Source: Paracrocinitomix sp039939375 (GTDB taxonomy: Bacteria; Bacteroidota; Bacteroidia; Flavobacteriales_D; Crocinitomicaceae). From it: DNA of 64,000 nt. The notes beneath the pieces are model-generated. The model had not been told where the DNA came from. It saw nothing but the letters and a program-made list of their open reading frames with translations, and made no database searches. Location of the stretch: assembly GCA_039939375.1 (NCBI GenBank), contig JBDVJO010000005.1, positions 186,001 to 250,000 of the forward strand, given 5' to 3'. The position numbers were made by a program, and so were the translations under genes. Shown piece by piece: positions 27,260 through 35,653 of this stretch (positions are counted from its first letter, which is position 1; each line of letters starts with the position of its first letter).

Positions 27260-27370
27260 TTAACCGAAAAACAACACACCTAAAGTAACACCTAATGCAA
27301 GAATAATGTACACTGGTGCTAGGATTGAAGTTGATCCGTCAAAATAACTGTTATCTGAATTGTCTGACAT
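27260..27370 (-). CDS. 36-residue single-helix membrane protein
   Basis: ATG at 27370, TAA at 27260-27262. The product starts MSDNSDNSYFDGSTSILAP and continues as one hydrophobic helix (VYIILALGVTLGVLFFG) to the end, the layout of a small bitopic membrane protein. It has its own candidate -7 element (TATATTTG, 27388-27395) and its own intrinsic terminator (27198-27233), which is strong support for a real, separately transcribed gene. Small subunits of respiratory oxidases have this size, but nothing here identifies a partner. Confidence 0.65.
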   Translation of the reverse strand: MSDNSDNSYFDGSTSILAPVYIILALGVTLGVLFFG

Positions 27371-27387
27371 TGCTTCTAGTTTTGTTT

Positions 27388-27395
27388 CAAATATA
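27388..27395 (-). promoter_or_regulatory. -7 element of the 36-residue protein gene
   Basis: TATATTTG on the minus strand, a perfect TAnnTTTG, 17 bp upstream of the ATG at 27370. No TTG at the usual -33 distance. Confidence 0.45.
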
Positions 27396-27526
27396 AGTAA
27401 TTTCAAATTAAGTGAATTAAATCAACTCGATTTTTTAACACCAAACGCGTTTTATTTTCACTTGAAAAGCTACCACTCTATCGATTTAGCCGCAGAATCA
27501 ATATTTAACACCATTTATCACTTTTG

Positions 27527-27557
27527 TTGAAAATCACCTTTATTATTGGTATCTTTA
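27527..27557 (+). promoter_or_regulatory. Promoter of the M14 carboxypeptidase gene
   Basis: TTG (27527-27529), a 20-bp spacer and TATCTTTA (27550-27557, one mismatch to TAnnTTTG), 18 bp before the ATG at 27576. Spacing fits Bacteroidetes sigma-ABfr promoters. Confidence 0.5.
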
Positions 27558-27575
27558 AGTCCTCAAAAAACAAAC

Positions 27576-29948
27576 ATGAAAAAAATTACCGCAGTACTAA
27601 CCGTACTATTATTTACTCAATTTTCCTTTGCACAACTGACTTGGAGCAGGGTTAAAATTTACGGATCAGATGCTCAATTGAGCCAACTTGGAAACCTAGG
27701 TTTACCTGTTGATCACGGAGAATACAAGAAAAACACGCATTTCATGACCGATTTATCTTCTTTGGATATCCAAAAGTTAGAAGAAAACGGGTTCGATTAT
27801 GAAATTGTAATTCAAGATGTAAAAGCGCATTATGTAAATCAGAACGCTATTTCTGATTTTAAAGATGACGAAAGAGCTGCCTGCCCAACTACTGGTGGAT
27901 CAGCATATAACCCTGTTACTCCAACAAACTGGAACCTTGGAACAATGGCGGGATACTACACTTATCAAGAGTTTATAGACGAGTTAGATCAAATGAAAGC
28001 ATTGTATCCTAACTTAATTTCTACAAAAGCACCAATTGACTCTTATACAACAGTAGATGGAAACCCAATTTACTGGCTTAGAATTTCGGATAATCCTGAA
28101 ACGGATGAAGCTGAAAAAGAAGTTCTATACACTTCAATTCACCACGCAAGAGAACCTGGTTCTCTGATTCAAACCATCTATTACATGTGGTACATGTTAG
28201 AAAACTACGGAACAGACCCTGAAGTGACATATTTAGTAGATAATACTGAAATGTATTTTGTTCCTATGATCAACCCTGATGGATACCGTTACAATGAGTT
28301 AACCGATCCAAATGGCGGTGGTATGCATAGAAAAAATAGAAACCTAGTGAGTGGTGGTTCAGGAAATCCTGGAGTAGATTTAAATAGAAATTACAGCTAC
28401 CATTGGGATGAGTCTGGAACTTCAAATAATCCTAACAATGATACTTGGCCTGGTGTGTCTGACTTCTCAGAAGTGGAAACTCAAGCAATTAAATGGTTTT
28501 GTGAAAACAGAGAGTTTGAATTTGCTTTTAATGCGCACACTCATGGAAACTTGATTCTATTCCCATTGGGATGGGCAAATAATGACTTTGCAGAACACCA
28601 TGATTACTTCCAAGCTTATGGTGATCACATGGCACTGCACAACGGTTATACTAACATGAAAAGTTCTGGATTATATCCTGCAGCAGGTGATTCAGATGAC
28701 TGGATGTACACGGATGATATTGGTGTCAACGGCAGAGATACCATTTTTGCAATGACACCTGAAGTATCAAGCTATGGTTCAGGAAATGAATTTTGGCCGC
28801 CCTCTTCTGCCATTGAAGGAATTTGTAAAGCAAATGTGCACATGAATATGACCTTAGCGCACATGCCACATGTTTTTGGTGTAACCACAGATTTAGAGGC
28901 ATCAACCGTTGCCACTACTTCAGGAACCTTTTCTTATAACTTGGAAAGATTAGGAAGATCTAACGGAGACATTATTGTATCCATGACACCGATTACTGGA
29001 ATTACTTCTTTCGGGGCAGGAAACACGCATTCATTAGCTTTAATGGAAGAAGTAACAGGTTCAATTAACTATACCTTAGATGCCGGAATAAGTTTCGGTG
29101 ACGATATCATCTATTTATTAGAAACAGATAATGGCACTTGGACGAGAAAAGACACGATTTATAAAACTTTTGGAGCAGGTACAGAAGTATTTTCTGATGA
29201 TGCATCAAACTTAGACAACTGGACAGGAGATTGGAGTTTCACGAATGAAGATTTTGTTTCACCAGCCAACTGTATTACAGATAGCCCATTTGATGAGTAC
29301 AATAATAATACAGAATCTGATTGTGAATTAATTACAACCTTTGATTTTACAGGTGCTACTTATGCTTATGTTAACTTCTGGGCGAAATGGGAGATTGAAA
29401 ACGATTGGGATTACTGCCAATTCATGGCTTCGTCTGATGGTGGATCCAACTGGATTCCGTTATGTGGTAAATACACCAATCAAGGTGGATCAAACCAAGA
29501 TTTTGATAACCCACTTTATGACAATTTTCAGACTGACTGGGTATTTGAAGAGGTAGATTTATCTGACTTTTTAGGCATGAATGATGTGAGCTTTAAATTC
29601 CACTTCATTGCAGATGGAGGAGTTACAGAAGATGGTTTTTACTTTGATGATTTTGCAGTTTATACAGATGCTGATCCGTCAACTGAATCAATAAATGAAA
29701 TTGCCGATTTAGATGTCTTGATTTACCCTAATCCATCTGCCGGAGCGGTAACAATTGCCATTGAACAAATTAATGAAGTAGATCACTTTGAAATCACCAA
29801 CAACTTAGGTCAAGTTGTATCAACTGTGGTTCCAACTAATGCAAACACTCAAATTCAAACAGCTAATTATGCTGACGGAATTTATTTTGTAAACATCTAT
29901 ACAACAGCAGGTGAAATTGCTGTAAAAAGATTTACAGTTCTTAAATAA
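27576..29948 (+). CDS. Secreted M14 zinc carboxypeptidase with type IX secretion tail
   Basis: 790 residues from ATG 27576 (an upstream in-frame ATG at 27546 would place 10 residues before the signal peptide MKKITAVLTVLLFTQFSFAQ). The M14 domain (about 115-440) has the zinc ligands in SIHHAREPGSLI and NAHTHGNLILFP, the substrate-binding NPDGYRYNE and GVDLNRNYSYHW, and the catalytic glutamate in FAMTPEVSSYGSG. It continues into a beta-sandwich (DNWTGDWSFTNEDFVSPANC) and a C-terminal Por sorting domain (IYPNPSAGAVTI ... GIYFVNIYT ... KRFTVLK). Predicted to trim peptides at the cell surface or outside. A strong terminator follows. Confidence 0.92.
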   Translation: MKKITAVLTVLLFTQFSFAQLTWSRVKIYGSDAQLSQLGNLGLPVDHGEYKKNTHFMTDLSSLDIQKLEENGFDYEIVIQDVKAHYVNQNAISDFKDDERAACPTTGGSAYNPVTPTNWNLGTMAGYYTYQEFIDELDQMKALYPNLISTKAPIDSYTTVDGNPIYWLRISDNPETDEAEKEVLYTSIHHAREPGSLIQTIYYMWYMLENYGTDPEVTYLVDNTEMYFVPMINPDGYRYNELTDPNGGGMHRKNRNLVSGGSGNPGVDLNRNYSYHWDESGTSNNPNNDTWPGVSDFSEVETQAIKWFCENREFEFAFNAHTHGNLILFPLGWANNDFAEHHDYFQAYGDHMALHNGYTNMKSSGLYPAAGDSDDWMYTDDIGVNGRDTIFAMTPEVSSYGSGNEFWPPSSAIEGICKANVHMNMTLAHMPHVFGVTTDLEASTVATTSGTFSYNLERLGRSNGDIIVSMTPITGITSFGAGNTHSLALMEEVTGSINYTLDAGISFGDDIIYLLETDNGTWTRKDTIYKTFGAGTEVFSDDASNLDNWTGDWSFTNEDFVSPANCITDSPFDEYNNNTESDCELITTFDFTGATYAYVNFWAKWEIENDWDYCQFMASSDGGSNWIPLCGKYTNQGGSNQDFDNPLYDNFQTDWVFEEVDLSDFLGMNDVSFKFHFIADGGVTEDGFYFDDFAVYTDADPSTESINEIADLDVLIYPNPSAGAVTIAIEQINEVDHFEITNNLGQVVSTVVPTNANTQIQTANYADGIYFVNIYTTAGEIAVKRFTVLK

Positions 29949-29965
29949 AACTTTTAATTAAAGTG

Positions 29966-29999
29966 AAAGCCCCAACTGAGAATTCAGTTGGGGCTTTTT
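29966..29999 (+). terminator. Intrinsic terminator after the carboxypeptidase gene
   Basis: 14-bp perfect stem AAAGCCCCAACTGA / TCAGTTGGGGCTTT with GAAT loop and a T-run. Palindromic enough to work in both directions. Confidence 0.9.
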
Positions 30000-30038
30000 A
30001 TTTTATAGTTTCTTCTTGATAGTGCAATCCGTTCATTT

Positions 30039-30082
30039 CGACTTACTTCAATGCGCACCTCGACTTACTTCAATGCGCACCT
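30039..30082. repeat. 22-bp exact tandem duplication
   Basis: Two identical adjacent 22-bp units beginning CGACTTACTTCAATG and ending GCACCT, followed by a third partial start CGACTCCGCTCGG that leads into the REP-like core. Confidence 0.85.
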
Positions 30083-30234
30083 CGACTCCGCTCGGTGTGC
30101 ATAAGGTAAACTCCCAGCACGAGCCGCTCGGTCTACGTTTGGATCCCGCAATTCTCATCACTCATAACTCATCACTCATCAATCACAACTCATCTCTCAT
30201 AATCCACTTCAACCTCGACTACGCTCGGTCTGCG
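30077..30234. repeat. REP-like repeat pair
   Basis: CCTCGACTCCGCTCGGTGTGC (30080-30100, key core CGCTCGG) and CCTCGACTACGCTCGGTCTG (30213-30232) are two copies of a short imperfect palindromic element. After GCTCGGTCTACGTTTGGATC in the first block and GCTCGGTCTGCGTTTAGATC in the second, both continue with CGCAATTCTCATC and CATAACTC-like runs, so a longer unit has been duplicated. Confidence 0.6.
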
Positions 30235-30293
30235 TTTAGATCTCGCAATTCTCATCTCTCTCAACTCATAACTCAGTACTCATAACATCACTC

Positions 30294-30959
30294 CTAAACC
30301 GCGTACTTATAACCCACACCTTTTACGGTCTGGATAATATTATCTCCGAAACGTTCTCTTAATTTTCTAATGTGAACATCTATAGTTCTGTCTCCAATCA
30401 CAGCATCTCCCCATACATCTCTTAAAATTTCTTCTCTTCTAAAAACACGTTCTGGAGAACTCAACAATAATGAAAGCAGCTCAAATTCTTTCTTAGGTAT
30501 GATTTGTTCCTCACCATGATAAGAAACGGTATAACGTTGACTATCTATTCTCAAAGCCGCATCTGCATTCATTGCAGTGGACCTTCCAAATCGTTGTAGT
30601 AGTACTTCAATTTTATGTTTTAAAATCTTAATTTTAACCGGTTTCACAACATAATCATCTGCTCCAGCTTTATACCCAGCAACCTGCGAGTAATCTTCGC
30701 CTCTAGCACTTAAAAAAATGATTAGCGTTTTATTCAAGGCTTCATTCTTTCGTAAAGTTTCACAAACTTCAATTCCGTCAACATCTGGCAACATCACGTC
30801 TAAAAGTATTACATCCGGAATCATTTCATTAGCTTGCTCAATCGCACTTTTACCAGTAAGAGCGGTACTTACAAACATCTCCTCTTTTTCAAAGTTGTAA
30901 GCTAACATATCCGCAATATCCTTCTCATCATCTACGATCAATAATTTCAATCCTTTCAT
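30294..30959 (-). CDS. PhoB-like response regulator (OmpR family), copy A
   Basis: 221 residues: receiver domain (1-120) with acidic pocket VDDE, phosphoacceptor Asp54 (ILLDVMLPDVDG), Thr/Ser switch in FLSARGED and Lys in VKPVK; then a winged-helix DNA-binding domain ending in GDRTIDVHIRKLRERFG and VKGVGYKYAV. Paralogue of the regulator at 36046-36726. No kinase is adjacent. Its promoter (30982-31037) carries the same repeat as the neighbouring transport genes, suggesting autoregulation. Position opposite a TonB receptor and near phosphate transport genes points to a phosphate-starvation role; this is inference. Confidence 0.85.
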   Translation of the reverse strand: MKGLKLLIVDDEKDIADMLAYNFEKEEMFVSTALTGKSAIEQANEMIPDVILLDVMLPDVDGIEVCETLRKNEALNKTLIIFLSARGEDYSQVAGYKAGADDYVVKPVKIKILKHKIEVLLQRFGRSTAMNADAALRIDSQRYTVSYHGEEQIIPKKEFELLSLLLSSPERVFRREEILRDVWGDAVIGDRTIDVHIRKLRERFGDNIIQTVKGVGYKYAV

Positions 30960-30981
30960 TCGTCATCAATTTTTTACAACT

Positions 30982-31037
30982 CAAAGGTAGAGTTCAAATA
31001 TGCCTCAGACGTTTTGCTTAGGTTAACTTATTGTTAA
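30982..31037 (-). promoter_or_regulatory. Candidate Pho-type promoter of response regulator A
   Basis: On the minus strand: TTAAC-aataag-TTAAC (31037-31022), a 32-bp spacer, then a perfect -7 element TACCTTTG (30989-30982), 22 bp before the ATG. No -33 TTG at normal distance, as expected for an activator-dependent promoter. Confidence 0.55.
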
Positions 31038-31054
31038 AAGACTTTTGTACAATG

Positions 31055-31132
31055 TTAAGCCAATGTTAAAGAAGTTTAACTCACTGATAACACACAAAAA
31101 AGAAATTGAATAATGGTCTCAACCTAACTTTG
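31055..31132 (+). promoter_or_regulatory. Candidate Pho-type promoter of the TonB receptor gene
   Basis: Half-sites TTAAG (31055), TTAAA (31066), TTAAC (31076) and ATAAC (31087) follow at 11, 10 and 11 bp. After the last, 33 bp lead to a perfect -7 element TAACTTTG (31125-31132), 14 bp before the ATG. Confidence 0.55.
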
Positions 31133-31146
31133 CACCAGAAAATAAA

Positions 31147-34116
31147 ATGGTGATGAAAAAATTATTAATTCTTATTACAACCCTTGTATTATTGGTTAGC
31201 AATCAATGCTTAGCGCAACAGGGAACTATAACAGGTACTTTCTTTAAATCCGAATTAGGTGAGAAAATTCCTTTGGCAATGGCTAAAGTAATTGAGCTAG
31301 AACAAAGCAAGTTTGTAAAAACAGACTTTGACGGTAAATTTTCAATTAGCGATTTAAATGTTGGTGAACATAACATTATCGTAAAGTACACGGGAATTCA
31401 TGACACTATTAAAGTGATGGTTAAAGAAGGGGTAAACGAACCTTTTGAAATGGATTTATCCATGAGCAACGAATTAAAAATGATTGTGGTTGATGGAAAA
31501 GTAAATCCAGGTGGAGGTTCTGAAATTAAAGCTGCTAAAGACACCAAAGATGACGACAAAGTAGTTACTGTTCAAACCGCGACTCAAATGGAGCAAAAAG
31601 GTGCAGGTGATGTGGCAGACGCTACTAAAAAAATCACAGGACTTTCTACTGTAGGTGCGGTACTTTACGTAAGAGGTTTAGGAGACAGGTATAATGTTGC
31701 TTATTTAAATGGATTACCATTACCTTCTCCAGATCCAGATTTTAGAGTCGTTCCTTTAGACTTATTCCCTACTGATATCGTAAGCTCTGTTCAAGTTTCT
31801 AAAGTAATGTCTTCTGAATTATACGGAGATTTCGCTGGTGGAGCCTTTAACATCACAACAAAAAGTTTCTTTAATGATCCTACTTTCAAAATTTCTTTGA
31901 GCACAGGTGGTAATACTCAAACCTTAGGAAGAACTTTCAAAACATATAACGGTGGTAAGTTTGATTTCTTTGGATTTGATGACGGGACTAGAAACATTCC
32001 AACTGGCGTGTTTGATAACTCCAAAGACCTAAAATCTTTTCCTGGTGTGAACGACTTGTTTCCAGATAAACTATACATCACAAATCCAGATATAGGTTCA
32101 AGCTTTAAGAATAACTTTGGTGTAATTGAAAAAACTGCAAGACCGAACACTAGCTTTTCTTTTTCTGCAGGAGCGTTCAAGCCGTTTAAAAATGCAAAAG
32201 ATAGATCTAAAGGGTTTGGATGGCTAGCCTTATTAAAAAATGATAACGCATTAAAATATCAAGAAGGAAATATCAAAATTATCAATGCTCAAAGCGAAGA
32301 ACGATTGAATTATGATGTTTATAAATACAATTACGAAACTTCAACAACGGGTTTGTTAAACTTATATGTAAGAACGAGCCCAAATCACAATATCAGCTTC
32401 AATTCATTATTTGTAAATAAATCAAATGATGAAACGAGAGAAACTTGGGGATATCATTTTGATTATGATCCATACAACGTGTATTCAAGAAGAATGACAT
32501 ATAGACAAAACTTCTTAAATGTGAATCAAATTATTGGTACGCATAAATTCATGACAAGTAAAGAAGACCCGAACTTCGCTAAATTAACAGTAGACTGGAG
32601 AGCAGCTGTAAACTTTACTGGAAGTAAAGAACCTGACAGAAGACAAATTGTTGCACTTTACACGGGTGACAGAGAAAATACAGACGCGTATGATTTATGG
32701 AATGCATTAGATGTAAATGAAAATCACCGTTTCTTCTCTATCTTAAGAGAAAGAGAGGTTTCAGCAAAAGGACATGTAGCTTACGTAATCAAATCTAAAG
32801 AAGAAGTAAATAATCGTAAACAAACGAAAGTAATTGACTTAATCACAATTAGAGGTGGTGTTGATTATAAAAATAAAGTAAGAGAGTTTGATTACAAACA
32901 ATACAACTACAATATCAAAGCTTTAGCGGACAGTATTCAACCAGTGGACATCTATAATACGGATGAATATTTGTCAAACGAAAGCCATCAAGCAGGCCTG
33001 TTCTATATTGATGAACTTTCAAACTTTGGTTCTTCATATGTGGCTGAACAATCAGTATTAGGTGTATATGTAGATGCGAAATTTAGATTCAATAAATTAG
33101 AGGTAATTCCTGGTTTTAGATTTGAAAATGGATACCAATCAGTTTTCAACAGAGATCAAGTAACACCTTCTCAGTTTAACAACACAATTGTTCCGTCTGA
33201 CATTACAGAAGGAATGTTGCCAAGTATCATTTTAAAGTACTCGGCAACTGAAAAAGATGTATTCAGATTTGTTGCAAGCAAAACCTTAACTCGACCAAAG
33301 TTTAACGAGATTGCTCCTTTTCAATACATTCAATTCTTTGCTGGAACTAAAGCACAAGGGAACGACAGTTTAAGAAATGGAACAAATTACAATGCAGATT
33401 TCAGATATGAAAGATATGCAAGACCAGGGGAAATGATTACGATTGGAGCATTCTATAAATTCTTAAGAAACCCAATTGAGCAAACAATGAGAGGAACAGC
33501 ATCAGGTCAATTAGCTTCTTTCTCAAATGCAAAGCAAGGCCAAGTTGCTGGTTTAGAAGTTGAATATGTAAGATCATTAGATTTCTTAGTGAAAGAAGAG
33601 AAAAGAGACTCATCTATCTTGAAGAATTTTGGTGTAGGTTTTAACGCATCTTATATGTGGACGCAAGTAACTATTGACACTTTAGACGGTGGAAACATTA
33701 GCACAAACTACAGAAGACCTTTAGAAGGAGCGTCTCCATTCTTAGTAAACTGTGATTTAAGATGGAACCAAACATTTGAAAAAGAAGACGGTGCAAAAAA
33801 GAATTTCTTAGTAGCATTATCTTATAATGTTTTCGGTAAAAGACTGGTTGCAGTTGGTGGAAACGGAATTGGAGATCAATACGCTACTCCAGTTAGTACG
33901 TTGAACTTAGTAACGAAAGTTACTTTTAATGATAAATTCTCAATTGGAATTAAAGGAAAGAACTTATTGAACCCTTACATTAATGTAGTTCAAGAAGACA
34001 AAGTAAATATTGGAGAAGAACTAAACGTTTCAAGCTTCAGAAGAGGAATGGACTTGAGTCTTTCTTTATCATACACTTTCATTAAGGACCCTAAAAAACC
34101 TAAGAAAGTTAACTAA
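31147..34116 (+). CDS. TonB-dependent outer-membrane receptor
   Basis: 989 residues: signal peptide (KKLLILITTLVLLVSNQCLA), a carboxypeptidase-regulatory-like domain (about 26-100, beginning GTITGTFFKSELGEKIPLA), a plug domain (about 135-245, LYVRGLGDRYNVAYLNGLPL and GDFAGGAFNITT) and a C-terminal beta-barrel ending SLSLSYTFIKDPKKPKKVN. It imports a ligand using TonB/ExbBD energy. No SusD gene follows; instead a beta-helix lipoprotein does. The promoter repeats and the neighbours suggest a phosphorus-containing ligand, but the substrate cannot be read from sequence. ATG 31153 is an alternative start. Confidence 0.9.
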   Translation: MVMKKLLILITTLVLLVSNQCLAQQGTITGTFFKSELGEKIPLAMAKVIELEQSKFVKTDFDGKFSISDLNVGEHNIIVKYTGIHDTIKVMVKEGVNEPFEMDLSMSNELKMIVVDGKVNPGGGSEIKAAKDTKDDDKVVTVQTATQMEQKGAGDVADATKKITGLSTVGAVLYVRGLGDRYNVAYLNGLPLPSPDPDFRVVPLDLFPTDIVSSVQVSKVMSSELYGDFAGGAFNITTKSFFNDPTFKISLSTGGNTQTLGRTFKTYNGGKFDFFGFDDGTRNIPTGVFDNSKDLKSFPGVNDLFPDKLYITNPDIGSSFKNNFGVIEKTARPNTSFSFSAGAFKPFKNAKDRSKGFGWLALLKNDNALKYQEGNIKIINAQSEERLNYDVYKYNYETSTTGLLNLYVRTSPNHNISFNSLFVNKSNDETRETWGYHFDYDPYNVYSRRMTYRQNFLNVNQIIGTHKFMTSKEDPNFAKLTVDWRAAVNFTGSKEPDRRQIVALYTGDRENTDAYDLWNALDVNENHRFFSILREREVSAKGHVAYVIKSKEEVNNRKQTKVIDLITIRGGVDYKNKVREFDYKQYNYNIKALADSIQPVDIYNTDEYLSNESHQAGLFYIDELSNFGSSYVAEQSVLGVYVDAKFRFNKLEVIPGFRFENGYQSVFNRDQVTPSQFNNTIVPSDITEGMLPSIILKYSATEKDVFRFVASKTLTRPKFNEIAPFQYIQFFAGTKAQGNDSLRNGTNYNADFRYERYARPGEMITIGAFYKFLRNPIEQTMRGTASGQLASFSNAKQGQVAGLEVEYVRSLDFLVKEEKRDSSILKNFGVGFNASYMWTQVTIDTLDGGNISTNYRRPLEGASPFLVNCDLRWNQTFEKEDGAKKNFLVALSYNVFGKRLVAVGGNGIGDQYATPVSTLNLVTKVTFNDKFSIGIKGKNLLNPYINVVQEDKVNIGEELNVSSFRRGMDLSLSLSYTFIKDPKKPKKVN

Positions 34117-34153
34117 TCACGGATTTAATATAAATCACCATATATTTTCTAGA

Positions 34154-34184
34154 AAAACTCTCACTTCACGGTGAGAGTTTTTTG
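34154..34184 (+). terminator. Intrinsic terminator after the TonB receptor gene
   Basis: 11-bp perfect stem AAAACTCTCAC / GTGAGAGTTTT, loop TTCACG, then a T-run. It separates the receptor from the lipoprotein gene, which has its own promoter. Confidence 0.9.
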
Positions 34185-34226
34185 TTTTAATAGATTATCA
34201 AAATGTTAATTCACATTCATTATTTG

Positions 34227-34282
34227 GTAACACAAGAATAACTTGAAGATAAATCCTAAACGATTTAAATGGCTGATATTTG
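34227..34282 (+). promoter_or_regulatory. Candidate Pho-type promoter of the beta-helix lipoprotein gene
   Basis: GTAAC (34227-34231), 6 bp, ATAAC (34238-34242), exactly 32 bp, then GATATTTG (34275-34282; one mismatch to TAnnTTTG), 38 bp before the ATG. The same geometry as the nptA and regulator A promoters. Confidence 0.5.
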
Positions 34283-34320
34283 CAGTGTAAATTATGTGTT
34301 TAAAGTTAAAAAAAACTGAA

Positions 34321-35553
34321 ATGAAAATTAAAAAATCAGCCATCTTAGGAATGGCATTAGTAGGAGGATTAGCAATGGTTACTCCATCATGTAAAAAAGG
34401 ATGTACTGATCCAAACGCTTCTAACTATAACGAAAAAGCGAAAAAAGAAGATCCAGACAACCCTTGTACTTATGTTATTGACGATCCTTGGACAGAGGTT
34501 ACTTACGAAGGAACAACTTACAAACAAATTACTGGAAACATTTCAGAAGACCTAACTATGGATGCTGCATCTAACTGGTTATTATCAGGAGGTGTTTTTG
34601 TAGATAACGGTGTTACCTTAACAATTGAGGCTGGAACTACTGTTAATACTGCAGATGACGGAACAGTTCCATTTTTATCAGTTTCTCAAGGAGGAATGAT
34701 TAATGCTTGTGGAACAGCTGCTGCACCGATTATTTTCACGCCTGCTTCTTCTACTCCAGCTGCTGGTGATTGGGGAGGAATTATCTTAAACGGATACGCA
34801 CCAATCAATACTGGAGCAACTGCTGAAGGTGAAGGAGGAACAGGAATTTACGGTGGAACAGATGCTGCTGATAATTCAGGAACACTTTGCTATGTAAGAG
34901 TTGAGTATGGTGGTAAATTATTATCTACTGATAATGAGTTGAACGGATTCTCATTCAACGGATGTGGATCTGGAACAACATTACACCACTTACAAGCGTA
35001 TAGAGGAAATGATGATGGATTTGAGTTCTTTGGTGGAACTGCTAACTTAGAGTATGCGGTATCTACTGGAAACGGTGATGATTCTTTTGACTGGACGCAC
35101 GGTTGGTCTGGTACTGGATCAAACTGGATTGTTGAACAAGACCCAACTTTAGGTGATAGAGGAATTGAGGCTGACAACAATGGATCTAACAATGCTGCAA
35201 TGCCTATGTCAACTCCAACTATCTCTAAAATTACGATTACTGGTAGAGGAATTTCTGCAGGTAAAGATGCTATCAAATTAAGAGAAGGTACTGCTGGAAA
35301 CTTATCAAACATCTTGATTACAGGGGCAAAAGACGGAATCGATATTCAACATGACGTAACTGCTGCTAACGTAACTGCTGGAACTTTAGTAATTTCTGGA
35401 GTAACTGTTGTAGATGTAACAAATAGCTGGGTAGTTACTGCAACTGCCGGAGCTGATTCTACTGCTGCTGCATCAATGGGAACAACTGCTGTTGATGGAA
35501 CAGGTGTTGGAGCTGATGCTGGATGGTCAACTGGATGGACGAAAGCGCTTTAA
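34321..35553 (+). CDS. Beta-helix (pectin-lyase-like) lipoprotein
   Basis: 410 residues from ATG 34321; a frame start at 34294 would add nine residues before the signal. Lipobox VTPSC puts the lipidated cysteine at 24, followed by the Bacteroidota motif GCTDPNASNYNEKA...NPCTY. The rest is repetitive, Gly/Asn/Thr-rich and typical of a right-handed parallel beta-helix: LTIEAGTTVNTADDG, GDWGGIILNGYAPINTG, ICG-free turns, and GNDDGFEFFGGT. Likely a surface-exposed or outer-membrane partner of the TonB receptor upstream. Very even, A/T-ending codon use suggests high expression. Ligand unknown. Confidence 0.7.
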   Translation: MKIKKSAILGMALVGGLAMVTPSCKKGCTDPNASNYNEKAKKEDPDNPCTYVIDDPWTEVTYEGTTYKQITGNISEDLTMDAASNWLLSGGVFVDNGVTLTIEAGTTVNTADDGTVPFLSVSQGGMINACGTAAAPIIFTPASSTPAAGDWGGIILNGYAPINTGATAEGEGGTGIYGGTDAADNSGTLCYVRVEYGGKLLSTDNELNGFSFNGCGSGTTLHHLQAYRGNDDGFEFFGGTANLEYAVSTGNGDDSFDWTHGWSGTGSNWIVEQDPTLGDRGIEADNNGSNNAAMPMSTPTISKITITGRGISAGKDAIKLREGTAGNLSNILITGAKDGIDIQHDVTAANVTAGTLVISGVTVVDVTNSWVVTATAGADSTAAASMGTTAVDGTGVGADAGWSTGWTKAL

Positions 35554-35581
35554 GTTTAACCCAACATTAAAATGCTAAAGA

Positions 35582-35619
35582 CTGTTCTCTCGGTTGAACC
35601 GAGAGGACAGCCTTTTTTT
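35582..35619 (+). terminator. Intrinsic terminator after the beta-helix lipoprotein gene
   Basis: 12-bp stem CTGTTCTCTCGG / CCGAGAGGACAG with one G-T pair, loop TTGAA, followed by CC and seven T. Confidence 0.9.
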
Positions 35620-35653
35620 ATGCAATAAATCTAAAGAAGTGCGTTCATATTAA

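Larger units (their letters stand above)
29949..30293. other. 345-bp intergenic region with terminator and repeats
   Basis: Holds the carboxypeptidase terminator (29966-29999), a 22-bp exact tandem duplication (30039-30082), REP-like CTCGACT(C/A)CGCTCGG cores (30081-30096, 30214-30229) and CTCATCACTCATAACTC-type low-complexity runs. An 89-codon frame crosses it but is repeat translation, not a gene. Confidence 0.7.

Noticed and set aside
30016..30285. 89-codon plus-strand frame in the gap after the carboxypeptidase gene
   Set aside because: It is a translation of the tandem and REP-like repeats (repeated LTSMRTSTPL and ITHNSSLI text), has no promoter and lies behind a strong terminator.
31147..35553. 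SusC/SusD pair
   Set aside because: The lipoprotein is Gly/Asn-rich beta-helix sequence without SusD helical (TPR-like) features, and the two genes are separated by a terminator.
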